DNA of 64,000 nucleotides. Source: Bacillota bacterium. GTDB taxonomy: Bacteria; Bacillota; Clostridia; Oscillospirales; Ruminococcaceae. The stretch spans positions 1 through 64,000 of the forward strand of contig JAEWXO010000020.1 in the NCBI GenBank assembly GCA_023458875.1, read 5' to 3'. Positions 37,719-45,690 of the stretch are shown here, piece by piece (within the stretch, counting starts at the first letter, position 1; each line of letters begins with the position of its first letter). The notes beneath the pieces are model-generated. The model saw nothing but the letters and a program-made list of their open reading frames with translations. It made no database searches and was not told where the DNA came from. Made by a program: the position numbers and the translations under genes.

Positions 37719-38369
37719 ATGAAGAAAATCACAATTATAACAGGGCACTACGGAACAGGAAAAACAAATATTTCTGTAAATCTCGCGATGGAGCTTGCGA
37801 AACAATCACAGCATGTCACGGTTGTTGATCTTGACATCGTAAATCCTTATTTCAGAACAGCTGATTTTGACAGGCTTTTTTCCGAAAACGGAATAACCCT
37901 TATAAAACCTATGTATGCAAACTCCAACCTTGATATACCGGCTATAAGCTTTGACCTTGAGCAGCTGGCATCGCAGGACGGTTACCTTATAATCGATGTA
38001 GGCGGTGATGATGCCGGAGCAATTGCACTGGGAAGATATTGTGAGGCTCTCATGCAGTACGAAGACGATCTTGATATGCTTTATGTTGTAAACTGCTATC
38101 GCTTTCTTACACGCGAGCCTGAGGAAGCCCTTGAGCTCATGTATGAAATAGAAACAGCATCAAGAATGAAGCATACAGGAATAATAAACAACTCAAATCT
38201 CGGACTTGAAACAAGTCTTGAAAATGTTCAGGCATCTGTAAAGTTTGCAGATGTTATTTCCCGAAAGTCAGGTCTGCCTGTCGTATTTACCACATGTACA
38301 AGCAGGGTTCCCGATACGGCTGATTTTAAAAAAGTTGATATCTATGTTAAACCATTATGGGAAGCATAG
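37719..38369 (+). CDS. ParA/CobB-like P-loop ATPase of the 2-oxoacid oxidoreductase operon
   Basis: 216 residues. It opens with a Walker A of the deviant/MinD-like kind, GHYGTGKTNIS (about 8-18), followed by VTVVDLDIVNPYFRTADF (Walker A' Asp) and YLIIDVGGDDAG. There is no DNA-binding or membrane-binding tail. It is the first gene in front of the ferredoxin and the oxidoreductase subunits and separated from the ferredoxin by 53 bp. A role in assembly, cofactor loading or regulation of that enzyme is inferred from position only. Confidence 0.75.
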   Translation: MKKITIITGHYGTGKTNISVNLAMELAKQSQHVTVVDLDIVNPYFRTADFDRLFSENGITLIKPMYANSNLDIPAISFDLEQLASQDGYLIIDVGGDDAGAIALGRYCEALMQYEDDLDMLYVVNCYRFLTREPEEALELMYEIETASRMKHTGIINNSNLGLETSLENVQASVKFADVISRKSGLPVVFTTCTSRVPDTADFKKVDIYVKPLWEA

Positions 38370-38422
38370 CTTCATAAATCTGATTACATCAGAAATTCTT
38401 TGTCAGGAAAGGGGTTCTTTAT

Positions 38423-38629
38423 ATGGCTGCAATGACTGTAGATTTTGAGAAATGCAAAGGCTGTGCTCTCTGTACAACTGCATGTCCCAAGAAAATAGTT
38501 GAAATTCAAAAGGAAAAGCGCAACAAAAAGGGATACTTCACTGCACAATGTACAGACCAGAATACTTGCATAGGATGTGCAATGTGTGCTATCATGTGTC
38601 CGGATTGTGCAATAACAGTTGAAAAGTAA
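38423..38629 (+). CDS. 2x[4Fe-4S] ferredoxin, delta subunit of 2-oxoacid oxidoreductase
   Basis: 68 residues. Two canonical cluster motifs: CKGCALCTTACP and CIGCAMCAIMCP. It should carry electrons from the oxidoreductase catalytic subunits to soluble ferredoxin. AAAGGGG ribosome site upstream; the three catalytic subunits follow directly. Corresponds to KorD/VorD in related operons. Confidence 0.93.
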   Translation: MAAMTVDFEKCKGCALCTTACPKKIVEIQKEKRNKKGYFTAQCTDQNTCIGCAMCAIMCPDCAITVEK

Positions 38630-38660
38630 TGACTAAAAAGTTATAAAGGAGTGCTGTACT

Positions 38661-39716
38661 TTGGAAAGAAATCTTATGAAGGGTAATGAAGCTCTTGCAG
38701 AGGCTGCTATCAGAGCAGGCTGTAAATGTTTCTTCGGTTATCCTATTACACCTCAGACTGAGCTTGCCGCTTACATGGCAAAGCGTATGGCAAAGGCAGG
38801 CGGCGTATTTCTCCAGGCAGAATCAGAAATAGCTGCTATCAACATGGTGCTTGGTGCATCTTCAACAGGTGTCAGAGCTATGACATCATCTTCATCTCCT
38901 GGAATAAGCTTAAAAGCAGAAGGTATTTCATACATGGCAGGAAGTGATCTTCCATGCGTTATTATAAATGTTCAAAGAGGCGGTCCCGGACTCGGCGGTA
39001 TTCAGCCTTCACAGGCAGACTACTGGCAGGCAACCCGTGCAATCGGACACGGTGACTTCCATGTTCTCGTATTTGCACCGTCATCGGTTCAGGAAATGGT
39101 TGACATGGTAACAAAGGCTTTTGATCTGGCGGACGAATTCAGAGTTCCTGCAATGATTCTTGCAGACGGACTTCTCGGACAGATGATGGAACCTGTTTCC
39201 TTCCCTGAAATTACTGCAAAATCAGTTGAAAAGCCATGGGCTACAAACGGTCATAAAAACAAGCGTAAACATAACATAGTAAATTCACTTTATCTTCAGG
39301 CACCTGACCTTCAGGGAAAAGTTCAGGAGCGTTTCGAAAGATATGAAAAAATAAAGCAGTCACACACAGATGCTGAATCATACCTGACTGAGGATGCAGA
39401 AATCATCGTAACAGCTTACGGCGCTACTGCCAGAGTTGCAAAGTCAGCTGTAAACGCTGCAAGAGAAGCAGGTCTCAAGGTTGGTATGGTACGTCCAAAG
39501 ACATTATGGCCGTTCCCTGTAAAGGAACTAAACGAAGGCTGTAAAAATGCAAAAGCAGTTCTTTGTGTTGAAATGAGCATGGGACAGATGGTAGATGACG
39601 TTAAGCTCGCACTTAACTGTTCAATTCCTGTTCACTTCTTCGGAAGAACAGGCGGCGTAATCCCTACACCAAATGATATCCTTGCTGAGATTCAGAAAAT
39701 TGGAGGTGCTCTGTAA
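38661..39716 (+). CDS. vorB: 2-oxoacid:ferredoxin oxidoreductase alpha subunit (VorB/KorA type)
   Basis: 351 residues. TTG start with AAAGGAG 9 nt before; an in-frame ATG lies five codons later. LMKGNEALAEAAIRAGC and GYPITPQTELA mark the pyrimidine-binding domain of the alpha subunit; the C-terminal part (about 245-351) is the transketolase C-terminal-like domain. Together with the beta, gamma and delta subunits it oxidises a 2-oxoacid with CoA, reducing ferredoxin. Whether the substrate is 2-oxoisovalerate or 2-oxoglutarate cannot be told from sequence; the symbol follows the closest naming pattern. Confidence 0.9.
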   Translation: MERNLMKGNEALAEAAIRAGCKCFFGYPITPQTELAAYMAKRMAKAGGVFLQAESEIAAINMVLGASSTGVRAMTSSSSPGISLKAEGISYMAGSDLPCVIINVQRGGPGLGGIQPSQADYWQATRAIGHGDFHVLVFAPSSVQEMVDMVTKAFDLADEFRVPAMILADGLLGQMMEPVSFPEITAKSVEKPWATNGHKNKRKHNIVNSLYLQAPDLQGKVQERFERYEKIKQSHTDAESYLTEDAEIIVTAYGATARVAKSAVNAAREAGLKVGMVRPKTLWPFPVKELNEGCKNAKAVLCVEMSMGQMVDDVKLALNCSIPVHFFGRTGGVIPTPNDILAEIQKIGGAL

Positions 39717-40471
39717 TGGCAGTTGTTTTTGAAAGACCAAAGTCATTAGTTGATGTATCAACCCACTATTGTCCTGGCTGTACACATGGAATTATCCACA
39801 GAATTCTCTGCGAAGTTATAGATGAAATGGGTATCGAGGGCGATACAATAGGCGTTTGTCCTGTTGGCTGCTCTGTTATGGCATATGACTACTTCGGATG
39901 TGACATGATCGAAGCTCCTCACGGACGTGCTCCGGCTGTTGCAACAGGTGCAAAGAGAAGTAATCCTGATAAATTTGTATTTACATATCAGGGTGACGGT
40001 GACCTTGCTGCTATCGGTACTGCCGAAACAGTTCACAGTGCTACAAGAGGCGAAAACATTGTTGTTATCTTTGTAAATAACACAACCTATGGAATGACAG
40101 GCGGCCAGATGGCTCCTACTACCCTTCCTGGACAGGTTACCCAGACCACACCTTTCGGACGTGATACAGAACTTGCAGGTTTCCCTGTAAGAGTCTGCGA
40201 GATGCTTTCGACTCTCGACGGCGTTGCTCTTGCACAGAGAGTTGCTGTAGACAGCGTTGCTCATATAAGAGAAGCTAAAAAAGCTATCAGAAAAGCTTTT
40301 GAAAACCAGAAGGAAAAAAAGGGCTTCTCAATAGTTGAAGTACTTTCAACATGTCCTACAAACTGGGGACTTACACCTATCGAGTCTCTTGACAGACTTC
40401 GTAACGAATGTATCCCTTATTACCCGCTCGGTGTATACAAGGACAAAAATGCTGAGGAGGTGGCTCTGTAA
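39716..40471 (+). CDS. 2-oxoacid:ferredoxin oxidoreductase beta subunit (TPP-binding)
   Basis: 251 residues. TPP motif GDGDLAAIGTAETVH followed by NNTTYGMTGGQMAPTT; conserved Cys in YCPGCTHG and CPVGCS. Binds thiamine diphosphate. Its ATG overlaps the alpha stop and its stop overlaps the gamma start, so translation of the three is coupled. Confidence 0.95.
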   Translation: MAVVFERPKSLVDVSTHYCPGCTHGIIHRILCEVIDEMGIEGDTIGVCPVGCSVMAYDYFGCDMIEAPHGRAPAVATGAKRSNPDKFVFTYQGDGDLAAIGTAETVHSATRGENIVVIFVNNTTYGMTGGQMAPTTLPGQVTQTTPFGRDTELAGFPVRVCEMLSTLDGVALAQRVAVDSVAHIREAKKAIRKAFENQKEKKGFSIVEVLSTCPTNWGLTPIESLDRLRNECIPYYPLGVYKDKNAEEVAL

Positions 40472-41001
40472 TGACAAGTGAAATCATCTTAGCCGGATTC
40501 GGCGGTCAGGGTGTTCTTTTTGCAGGTAAAGTACTTGCATATTGCGGCCTTGCAGCATCAAAGGAATTATCATGGCTCCCTTCATACGGCCCTGAAATGC
40601 GTGGCGGTACAGCTAACTGTTCAGTATGTATTTCAGACCAGCCTATCGGTTCACCTCTTGTGCTTGAACCAAATCTCCTTATCGCTATGAATCTTCCTTC
40701 ATACAATAAATTTATAGGCACTGTAAAGCCAGGCGGAAAGGCATTTATCGACTCTACTCTTATTGAAGAAAAAACAGACAGAACAGATATCGAAGCCTTC
40801 TATATCCCTGCAACACAACTTGCTACTGACAAAAACCTCAACGGAATGGCTAATATAATTCTCCTTGGAAAGCTCATCAAGGAAACCGGTCTTTTTGATA
40901 TGGAACTTATCAGAAAAGGTCTTGAAAAATGCATTCCGCCAAAAAAAGCAAACCTTATAGAATCAAACATCAAGGCAATCGAAACAGGTTTTAATTATTA
41001 A
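40471..41001 (+). CDS. 2-oxoacid:ferredoxin oxidoreductase gamma subunit
   Basis: 176 residues. N-terminal GFGGQGVLFAGKVLA and WLPSYGPEMRGGTANC are the gamma-subunit signatures. Completes the four-subunit enzyme (delta, alpha, beta, gamma order). Followed by a strong terminator. Confidence 0.95.
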   Translation: MTSEIILAGFGGQGVLFAGKVLAYCGLAASKELSWLPSYGPEMRGGTANCSVCISDQPIGSPLVLEPNLLIAMNLPSYNKFIGTVKPGGKAFIDSTLIEEKTDRTDIEAFYIPATQLATDKNLNGMANIILLGKLIKETGLFDMELIRKGLEKCIPPKKANLIESNIKAIETGFNY

Positions 41002-41017
41002 TTTTTCGGATAAAAGC

Positions 41018-41062
41018 ATCCCCACATATATTTTTTAATGTATGTGGGGATTTCGTTTTTAT
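41018..41062 (+). terminator. Terminator of the oxidoreductase operon
   Basis: ATCCCCACATA pairs with TATGTGGGGAT over an A/T-rich loop, followed by TTCGTTTTTATTTT. Confidence 0.9.
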
Positions 41063-41116
41063 TTTCCCGTGCATACCACTCTCTGTGTAATGCGGGAAAT
41101 TTTTTTTATAAAAATA

Positions 41117-41143
41117 AGACTTTTTTTAATTCTTTTTCGTGTA
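41117..41143 (+). promoter_or_regulatory. Possible ECF-type, self-controlled promoter
   Basis: AAGACTTTTTTT, then CGTGTA 17 bp after GAC, shortly before the AAAGGCGGTG ribosome site. The pattern (AC followed by T-run, then CGT) resembles ECF-dependent promoters of clostridia. No good sigma-A promoter is seen. Inference. Confidence 0.35.
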
Positions 41144-41170
41144 CTGTATGAAAGGCGGTGACACAACAAA

Positions 41171-41692
41171 ATGAACAGAGATATTTCACTACCGGGTGGA
41201 GGAAACTTTTCAGATATGTATAAACGAAATATAAATATGATATACCGTATTTCTCTCTTGCACCTGAAAGTACAGGCTGACGCTGAGGATGCCGTTCAGT
41301 CGGTTTTTCTTAAATATCTGAAAGCTTCCCCCTCTTTTAAAGATTATGAGCATGAAAAGGCATGGTTTATTACTGCTACAAAAAATCATTGCCGTGATGT
41401 TCTGAAAGGATGGTGGCACTCAAAGAAAAAAGACTCGGATATTCCGGAGGCAAGCACAGAATTTTCATATGGCTCCGAAGGAGAAATAACAGAACAGCTT
41501 ATGAAGCTTCCCGAAAAATACAAGGATGTTCTGTATCTTTATTATTACGAGGAATACAGCATAAAAGAAATATCTGCGATTTTAAAAAGAAATGAGAGTA
41601 CAATAAGAACACAACTTTGCAAAGGCCGGGAAAGGTTAAAAAAGAGAATAGATAACAGAGAGGTGCATTATGAAGAAAGAACAATATATTAA
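41171..41692 (+). CDS. ECF-type RNA polymerase sigma factor
   Basis: 173 residues. Region 2 (about 15-85): MYKRNINMIYRISLLHL then DAEDAVQSVFLKYLK; a WFITATKNHCRD segment typical of ECF region 2.4; region 4 (about 110-160): LPEKYKDVLYLYYYEEYS, EISAILKRNESTIRTQL, KGRERLKK. It directs RNA polymerase to a small set of promoters. Its last 23 bp overlap the next gene, which encodes a membrane protein, the usual arrangement for a sigma factor and its anti-sigma factor. Confidence 0.94.
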   Translation: MNRDISLPGGGNFSDMYKRNINMIYRISLLHLKVQADAEDAVQSVFLKYLKASPSFKDYEHEKAWFITATKNHCRDVLKGWWHSKKKDSDIPEASTEFSYGSEGEITEQLMKLPEKYKDVLYLYYYEEYSIKEISAILKRNESTIRTQLCKGRERLKKRIDNREVHYEERTIY

Positions 41693-43547
41693 AGAGACTT
41701 TTAACAAAATGACTCCAAGTGAAGAACAAAAGAATAAAATATATAATAATATCCTGGAAACATATAAAAGCAACGATCAGAGAGCATCGATTGTATATCA
41801 TAAAAATAAAATATTAAAAAAATCCGCTGTAATTGCAGCATGTGCGGCATTAGCGGTATTTGTAAGTGCATCAATAATTAAAACAGCACAAAATCTGAAT
41901 ATTAAAAGACCAGCTACCAGTGTTGATTCCACTGAACAGATAACTACTACAGTCGCAGTAACTGATGTAACATCCCAGTCTGATCCCACAGAAAAAACAC
42001 AAATCACCGCTAATAAATCCTCTCTTTTTTGCACTGGGGAGATGAGGTTTGCGAACGGAAAAAAATATTATGCAGCAATATCAGAACCGGAAAAGGAATA
42101 CTCATTTAAAAATATCAATCTCTCAGACAATACATCATCTGCTGCAACAGGATCAATCTTATATTCATTTCCGGGTTCGCTTATATATGACAATGCATTG
42201 TATTCACTTTATTATGATTCTGAAAGTAATTATGCACTTATCAGATCTGATGCTGCAACCGGAGAAACCCTGAATAAAACAGATCTGCAATACCATTACA
42301 ATAATATGTGTGCTGATAAAGATGGCAATATATACGTTTCAACCGTTGATTCCTTTGCGATCTACTCAAAAGATCTTAAGTTTGTTTATTCCATTTCCAA
42401 TGAAGAGCTTATTAAAAAATTGAGTAATAAAACAACAGATAAGGATTTTACTGATATCTTCATAGGTAATATGACAGTCTCACCTGACGGTGAAATATAT
42501 CTGTTTTTTTACAATAAAGGAAGAAACGTATCAGGTCTTTGTAAATTAAACAGTGATTACGAAATAGAATTTATATCTGATGAATTTAATGATTTCGGCA
42601 ATACTGTTTCAGCATTATACGTTTCAGATAACGGAAACCTTATTGCCTGCATTGATAAGCAGGATACAGAATCTACATCGATTATTGAAATCTCTTCTAT
42701 GACAGGTGAAATAACAGCAAATTACGGTCAGGAATATTTAGGAGCACAGTATTTCGGATTTTGGAAACGTAATATTTTATCAATAAATGTAACCCAGTCA
42801 AATTATATATGCAGCTATAACATAGACACGCAAACATCCGAGAAAATATTCCTGGCCACTGATTTCGTATCTAATGCAATATTAAATAATGATACATTAA
42901 CTGTTGTTCAATGTACCAATTATAATTACGAGAATGCCGATTATTCATACATCTTCGTTGAGAACTCTGATGGAAATATTGAAAAACAAATTCCTCTCGG
43001 ACATTCTGCATACGATATTTTTATAGATGTTACTCAGGATGAAACGATATACTATATTGTATCTGATTATAACAAAGTAATTTCAGAAAATCCGGAGCAA
43101 ATCACGAATTCCGTATATACTATTGACGACGGAAAGCCGAAGAAGCTTTTTAACTTTTTAACTACGGATGCTCTATACTCTGCATGCCCATTTCACGTTT
43201 CCTCTGCCGGCAGTAACGGAGACATCTATATCTGCGTAACAGACAATAACGTAAAATCAAAACTTTACGTCTATGACAATTCCGGAAATTTCAAATCCCA
43301 AACAGATATTCCTGAACAGATGCATTTTATAACTCATATGGCGAATTCAGGCTCTGAGCTGATTTTAGCCGGCCTCCATCCTTTAAATTCTCAGAATTAC
43401 ATGATGTCCATCAATACTGACACCTTAGAGGCAGAGGAACCTCGTTTAATAGATTCAGATTCAGAAATCGTATCAAAAGACGGCCTTTTTTCAATTTCAT
43501 ATAGTAGTAAATTTGATACTTTATCAATTGAAAAAGCTGTGAAGTAA
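41670..43547 (+). CDS. Membrane-anchored propeller protein, probable anti-sigma factor/sensor
   Basis: 625 residues. Short cytosolic N-terminus (1-50, MTPSEEQKNKIYNNILE), one membrane helix (about 52-71), a Thr/Ser spacer, and a large exterior domain with repeated SPDGEIYL and SDNGNL-like strands that suggest a beta-propeller (about 115-620). There is no zinc-binding HxxxCxxC anti-sigma motif; the small cytosolic part would have to hold the sigma factor in another way. The exterior part is clearly related to the N-terminal half of the lipoprotein at 45.7 kb (same SPDGEIYL-x-FNKG and LYxSDNGNL series). The start overlaps the sigma gene. Function as sensor is inferred. Confidence 0.75.
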   Translation: MKKEQYIKETFNKMTPSEEQKNKIYNNILETYKSNDQRASIVYHKNKILKKSAVIAACAALAVFVSASIIKTAQNLNIKRPATSVDSTEQITTTVAVTDVTSQSDPTEKTQITANKSSLFCTGEMRFANGKKYYAAISEPEKEYSFKNINLSDNTSSAATGSILYSFPGSLIYDNALYSLYYDSESNYALIRSDAATGETLNKTDLQYHYNNMCADKDGNIYVSTVDSFAIYSKDLKFVYSISNEELIKKLSNKTTDKDFTDIFIGNMTVSPDGEIYLFFYNKGRNVSGLCKLNSDYEIEFISDEFNDFGNTVSALYVSDNGNLIACIDKQDTESTSIIEISSMTGEITANYGQEYLGAQYFGFWKRNILSINVTQSNYICSYNIDTQTSEKIFLATDFVSNAILNNDTLTVVQCTNYNYENADYSYIFVENSDGNIEKQIPLGHSAYDIFIDVTQDETIYYIVSDYNKVISENPEQITNSVYTIDDGKPKKLFNFLTTDALYSACPFHVSSAGSNGDIYICVTDNNVKSKLYVYDNSGNFKSQTDIPEQMHFITHMANSGSELILAGLHPLNSQNYMMSINTDTLEAEEPRLIDSDSEIVSKDGLFSISYSSKFDTLSIEKAVK

Positions 43548-43620
43548 GAACAACTTCGTGAGCTGGCAAAGAGGAAATTGCTAAAGTAAGCGAAAAACTG
43601 TTTGCAAAAGAAAATGCAAA

Positions 43621-43839
43621 AAACGGCTCCTCACTGCAACTGAAAATGGAATCGATATACCTGAACCAATAAATATTGATAATTACTCTGGTCAGTTTAA
43701 GCTTCGAATCCCAAAATCATTACACCATTCGCTTGCTGGGCACGTCAAAATGGAAGGTATCAGCATGAACCGGTATTGTTTATGCCTTCTTTCAAAAACG
43801 ACGCACTTTCCCACGCATAATTACTATAAATATCTATAA
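43621..43839 (+). pseudogene. HicB-like antitoxin, C-terminal fragment
   Basis: A frame ending at 43839 encodes TENGIDIPEPINIDNYSGQF, then KLRIPKSLHHSLAGH and EGISMNRYCLCLLSK. This is the end of a HicB antitoxin: the partner-domain linker ENGIxIPEP and the ribbon-helix-helix segment RIPKSLH...EGxSMNxY. No start codon is available in this frame, the N-terminal HicB domain is lost or frame-shifted, and no hicA toxin gene is nearby. Clearly a decayed copy. Confidence 0.75.
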
Positions 43840-43902
43840 GCCGGTTTATAATATATAAGAACTGGCTTACTGATTCTACTCTGGAAAATTAATTAGTTTG
43901 GT

Positions 43903-43931
43903 TTGACATAATATAATATATATGATATACT
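43903..43931 (+). promoter_or_regulatory. Promoter of the GT-C-like/lipoprotein pair
   Basis: TTGACA (43903-43908), 17 bp, TATACT (43926-43931), followed after about 85 bp by the start codon. Confidence 0.8.
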
Positions 43932-44018
43932 AATCCAGTTAGTACAACAAAAGAGAAATAAGGAATATCATAGTATTTTACTGACAAACCAAAAAATTAA
44001 TAGTGGGAGAATCACATT

Positions 44019-45638
44019 ATGAAAACTGACCGCCAAAAACTATTATACATATTTACGTTAATTTTATTATTTATGGTTCACGGCCTTTTACTATACTTTA
44101 TTAATAGAAAAATGCCCTATCTTATAGACTCGGACATGTCAAGTGAAATGATTCTGTCAAATATTTTAAGCAAGAAAAACTCTATAATTACAGATTCATG
44201 GTATTACTCAACGGAACTTCGTGTCTTTAATACGCATTTGGTCTATTCCCTGTTTTTTAAACTCACAGACAACTGGCATACTGTAAGATTGCTTTCAACG
44301 GCAGTACTCCATGTAATTTTAACGCTAAGCACTATGTATTTATGTCGTAAAACAGGCTGTAAAAAATACGCACCGCTGGTTGCCTGTACAATGCTGCTGG
44401 CACTGTCCAGAGAGCAGTTCTATATTGTACTTATGGGCTGTTACTACATTCCTCATATTGCAATATCATTATTAACAATTGCTCTCTGTATTGCGTTTTC
44501 CAAAAGCAAAGGTAAAAAACAAATTTTAATTATAGCGTCTTCTGCATTACTGGCACTTATGTCCGGTATTGGCGGATTACGCCAGATCGTCATTACATAT
44601 TTTCCTTTGCTTATATGCACTCTTATACTCGAAACTGTTTCTTTTATAAAAAACAACTTTAAACCATTTAAGAACCCATCAGGTTTTAAATATTTATTAA
44701 TATCGGTAATTAATATTTTATTTTCAGGTGCAGGTTATCTTATTAATAATTCTATACTTGCAAAAAAATATAACTTCCAGCAACATGGTAATATCAACTT
44801 TACCAAAATAAACTCTGACAGCATTTTCGAATTATTAAGCGATATTCTCCACACGCTGGGATTCATGACTGGCCAAATAAATGGTTTGTCTGTTATCTCA
44901 AACGGCATCTGTGCTTTGATTGTAATACTTCTTGTATACAGTGTTATCCATGGAATACGTGATAATGTAAAGCCTGAATATAAGCTGCTTACCGTTTTCT
45001 TTCTTTGTAATCTGACTGTATTCTTTATGCTCTATGCTTTTACAGATATGGTGTACACAGTAAGATACAATCTGCCTGTCATAATTTTTTCATTTCCTCT
45101 GATTGCTTCAGGATTAAGGGAAACAAGCTTTGAAAAAACCCCGAAATATATAAAACCTGCAATCGGCATATTCTGTGTTGCAATTATCTTTATCAGAGGA
45201 TTTTGTACAATGGTTGAAATACGTAGATCTAACAGAATAGGTGAACTTGAAACAGTCGCAGAATTTCTCTCTGATTCAGAATACGATAACGGATATGCAT
45301 CATTCTGGAATTCAAATGTTATAACAGAGCTTACAAACGGCAAGGAAGATATGTATACCTGGTTTTGCTCAGACCCTGACGGACAAAATTTCAATGTTAC
45401 AGGCAGTGTAAATGATATGTTCAGATGGCTTCAGAAAACCGAGCATGTCTCCGTTCCCCCTTCAGGCAAAGTTTTTACATTATACAGCCACAATGAAATA
45501 GAATACTGTAACTGGAAAAGCTATCTGAGAGATTCCGATATAATTTTTCAGAACGGAACATTCATAATATACGGCTATGAGAATTATGAATCAATGATTG
45601 AAATTCTTCACCAGGACAGCATTCAGACAGCCCAATAA
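44019..45638 (+). CDS. Polytopic membrane protein, GT-C glycosyltransferase-like
   Basis: 539 residues with roughly 11 membrane helices. The first exterior loop carries acidic residues (LIDSDMSSEM, about 37-46), and the C-terminal soluble part (about 390-539) is exterior, as in GT-C glycosyltransferases using lipid-linked sugars. No exact family motif is recognised, so the activity is uncertain. GGGAG ribosome site. The next gene, a lipoprotein, follows after 52 bp. Confidence 0.55.
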   Translation: MKTDRQKLLYIFTLILLFMVHGLLLYFINRKMPYLIDSDMSSEMILSNILSKKNSIITDSWYYSTELRVFNTHLVYSLFFKLTDNWHTVRLLSTAVLHVILTLSTMYLCRKTGCKKYAPLVACTMLLALSREQFYIVLMGCYYIPHIAISLLTIALCIAFSKSKGKKQILIIASSALLALMSGIGGLRQIVITYFPLLICTLILETVSFIKNNFKPFKNPSGFKYLLISVINILFSGAGYLINNSILAKKYNFQQHGNINFTKINSDSIFELLSDILHTLGFMTGQINGLSVISNGICALIVILLVYSVIHGIRDNVKPEYKLLTVFFLCNLTVFFMLYAFTDMVYTVRYNLPVIIFSFPLIASGLRETSFEKTPKYIKPAIGIFCVAIIFIRGFCTMVEIRRSNRIGELETVAEFLSDSEYDNGYASFWNSNVITELTNGKEDMYTWFCSDPDGQNFNVTGSVNDMFRWLQKTEHVSVPPSGKVFTLYSHNEIEYCNWKSYLRDSDIIFQNGTFIIYGYENYESMIEILHQDSIQTAQ

Positions 45639-45690
45639 AAAGAGATAGAGCATATACACTTTTTTCAACGAATAAACCGGAGGAAACAAA

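Larger units (their letters stand above)
43548..44018. other. Intergenic region with an antitoxin remnant
   Basis: 471 bp. It holds the hicB-like fragment (43621-43839), an imperfect hairpin (TAAGCCGGTT against AACTGGCTTA, 43837-43869), which may terminate upstream transcripts, and the promoter for the next gene (43903-43931). Confidence 0.6.

Noticed and set aside
39758..40264. 168-codon minus-strand frame inside the beta subunit gene
   Set aside because: Antisense shadow with no ribosome site; the plus-strand gene has clear TPP-binding motifs.
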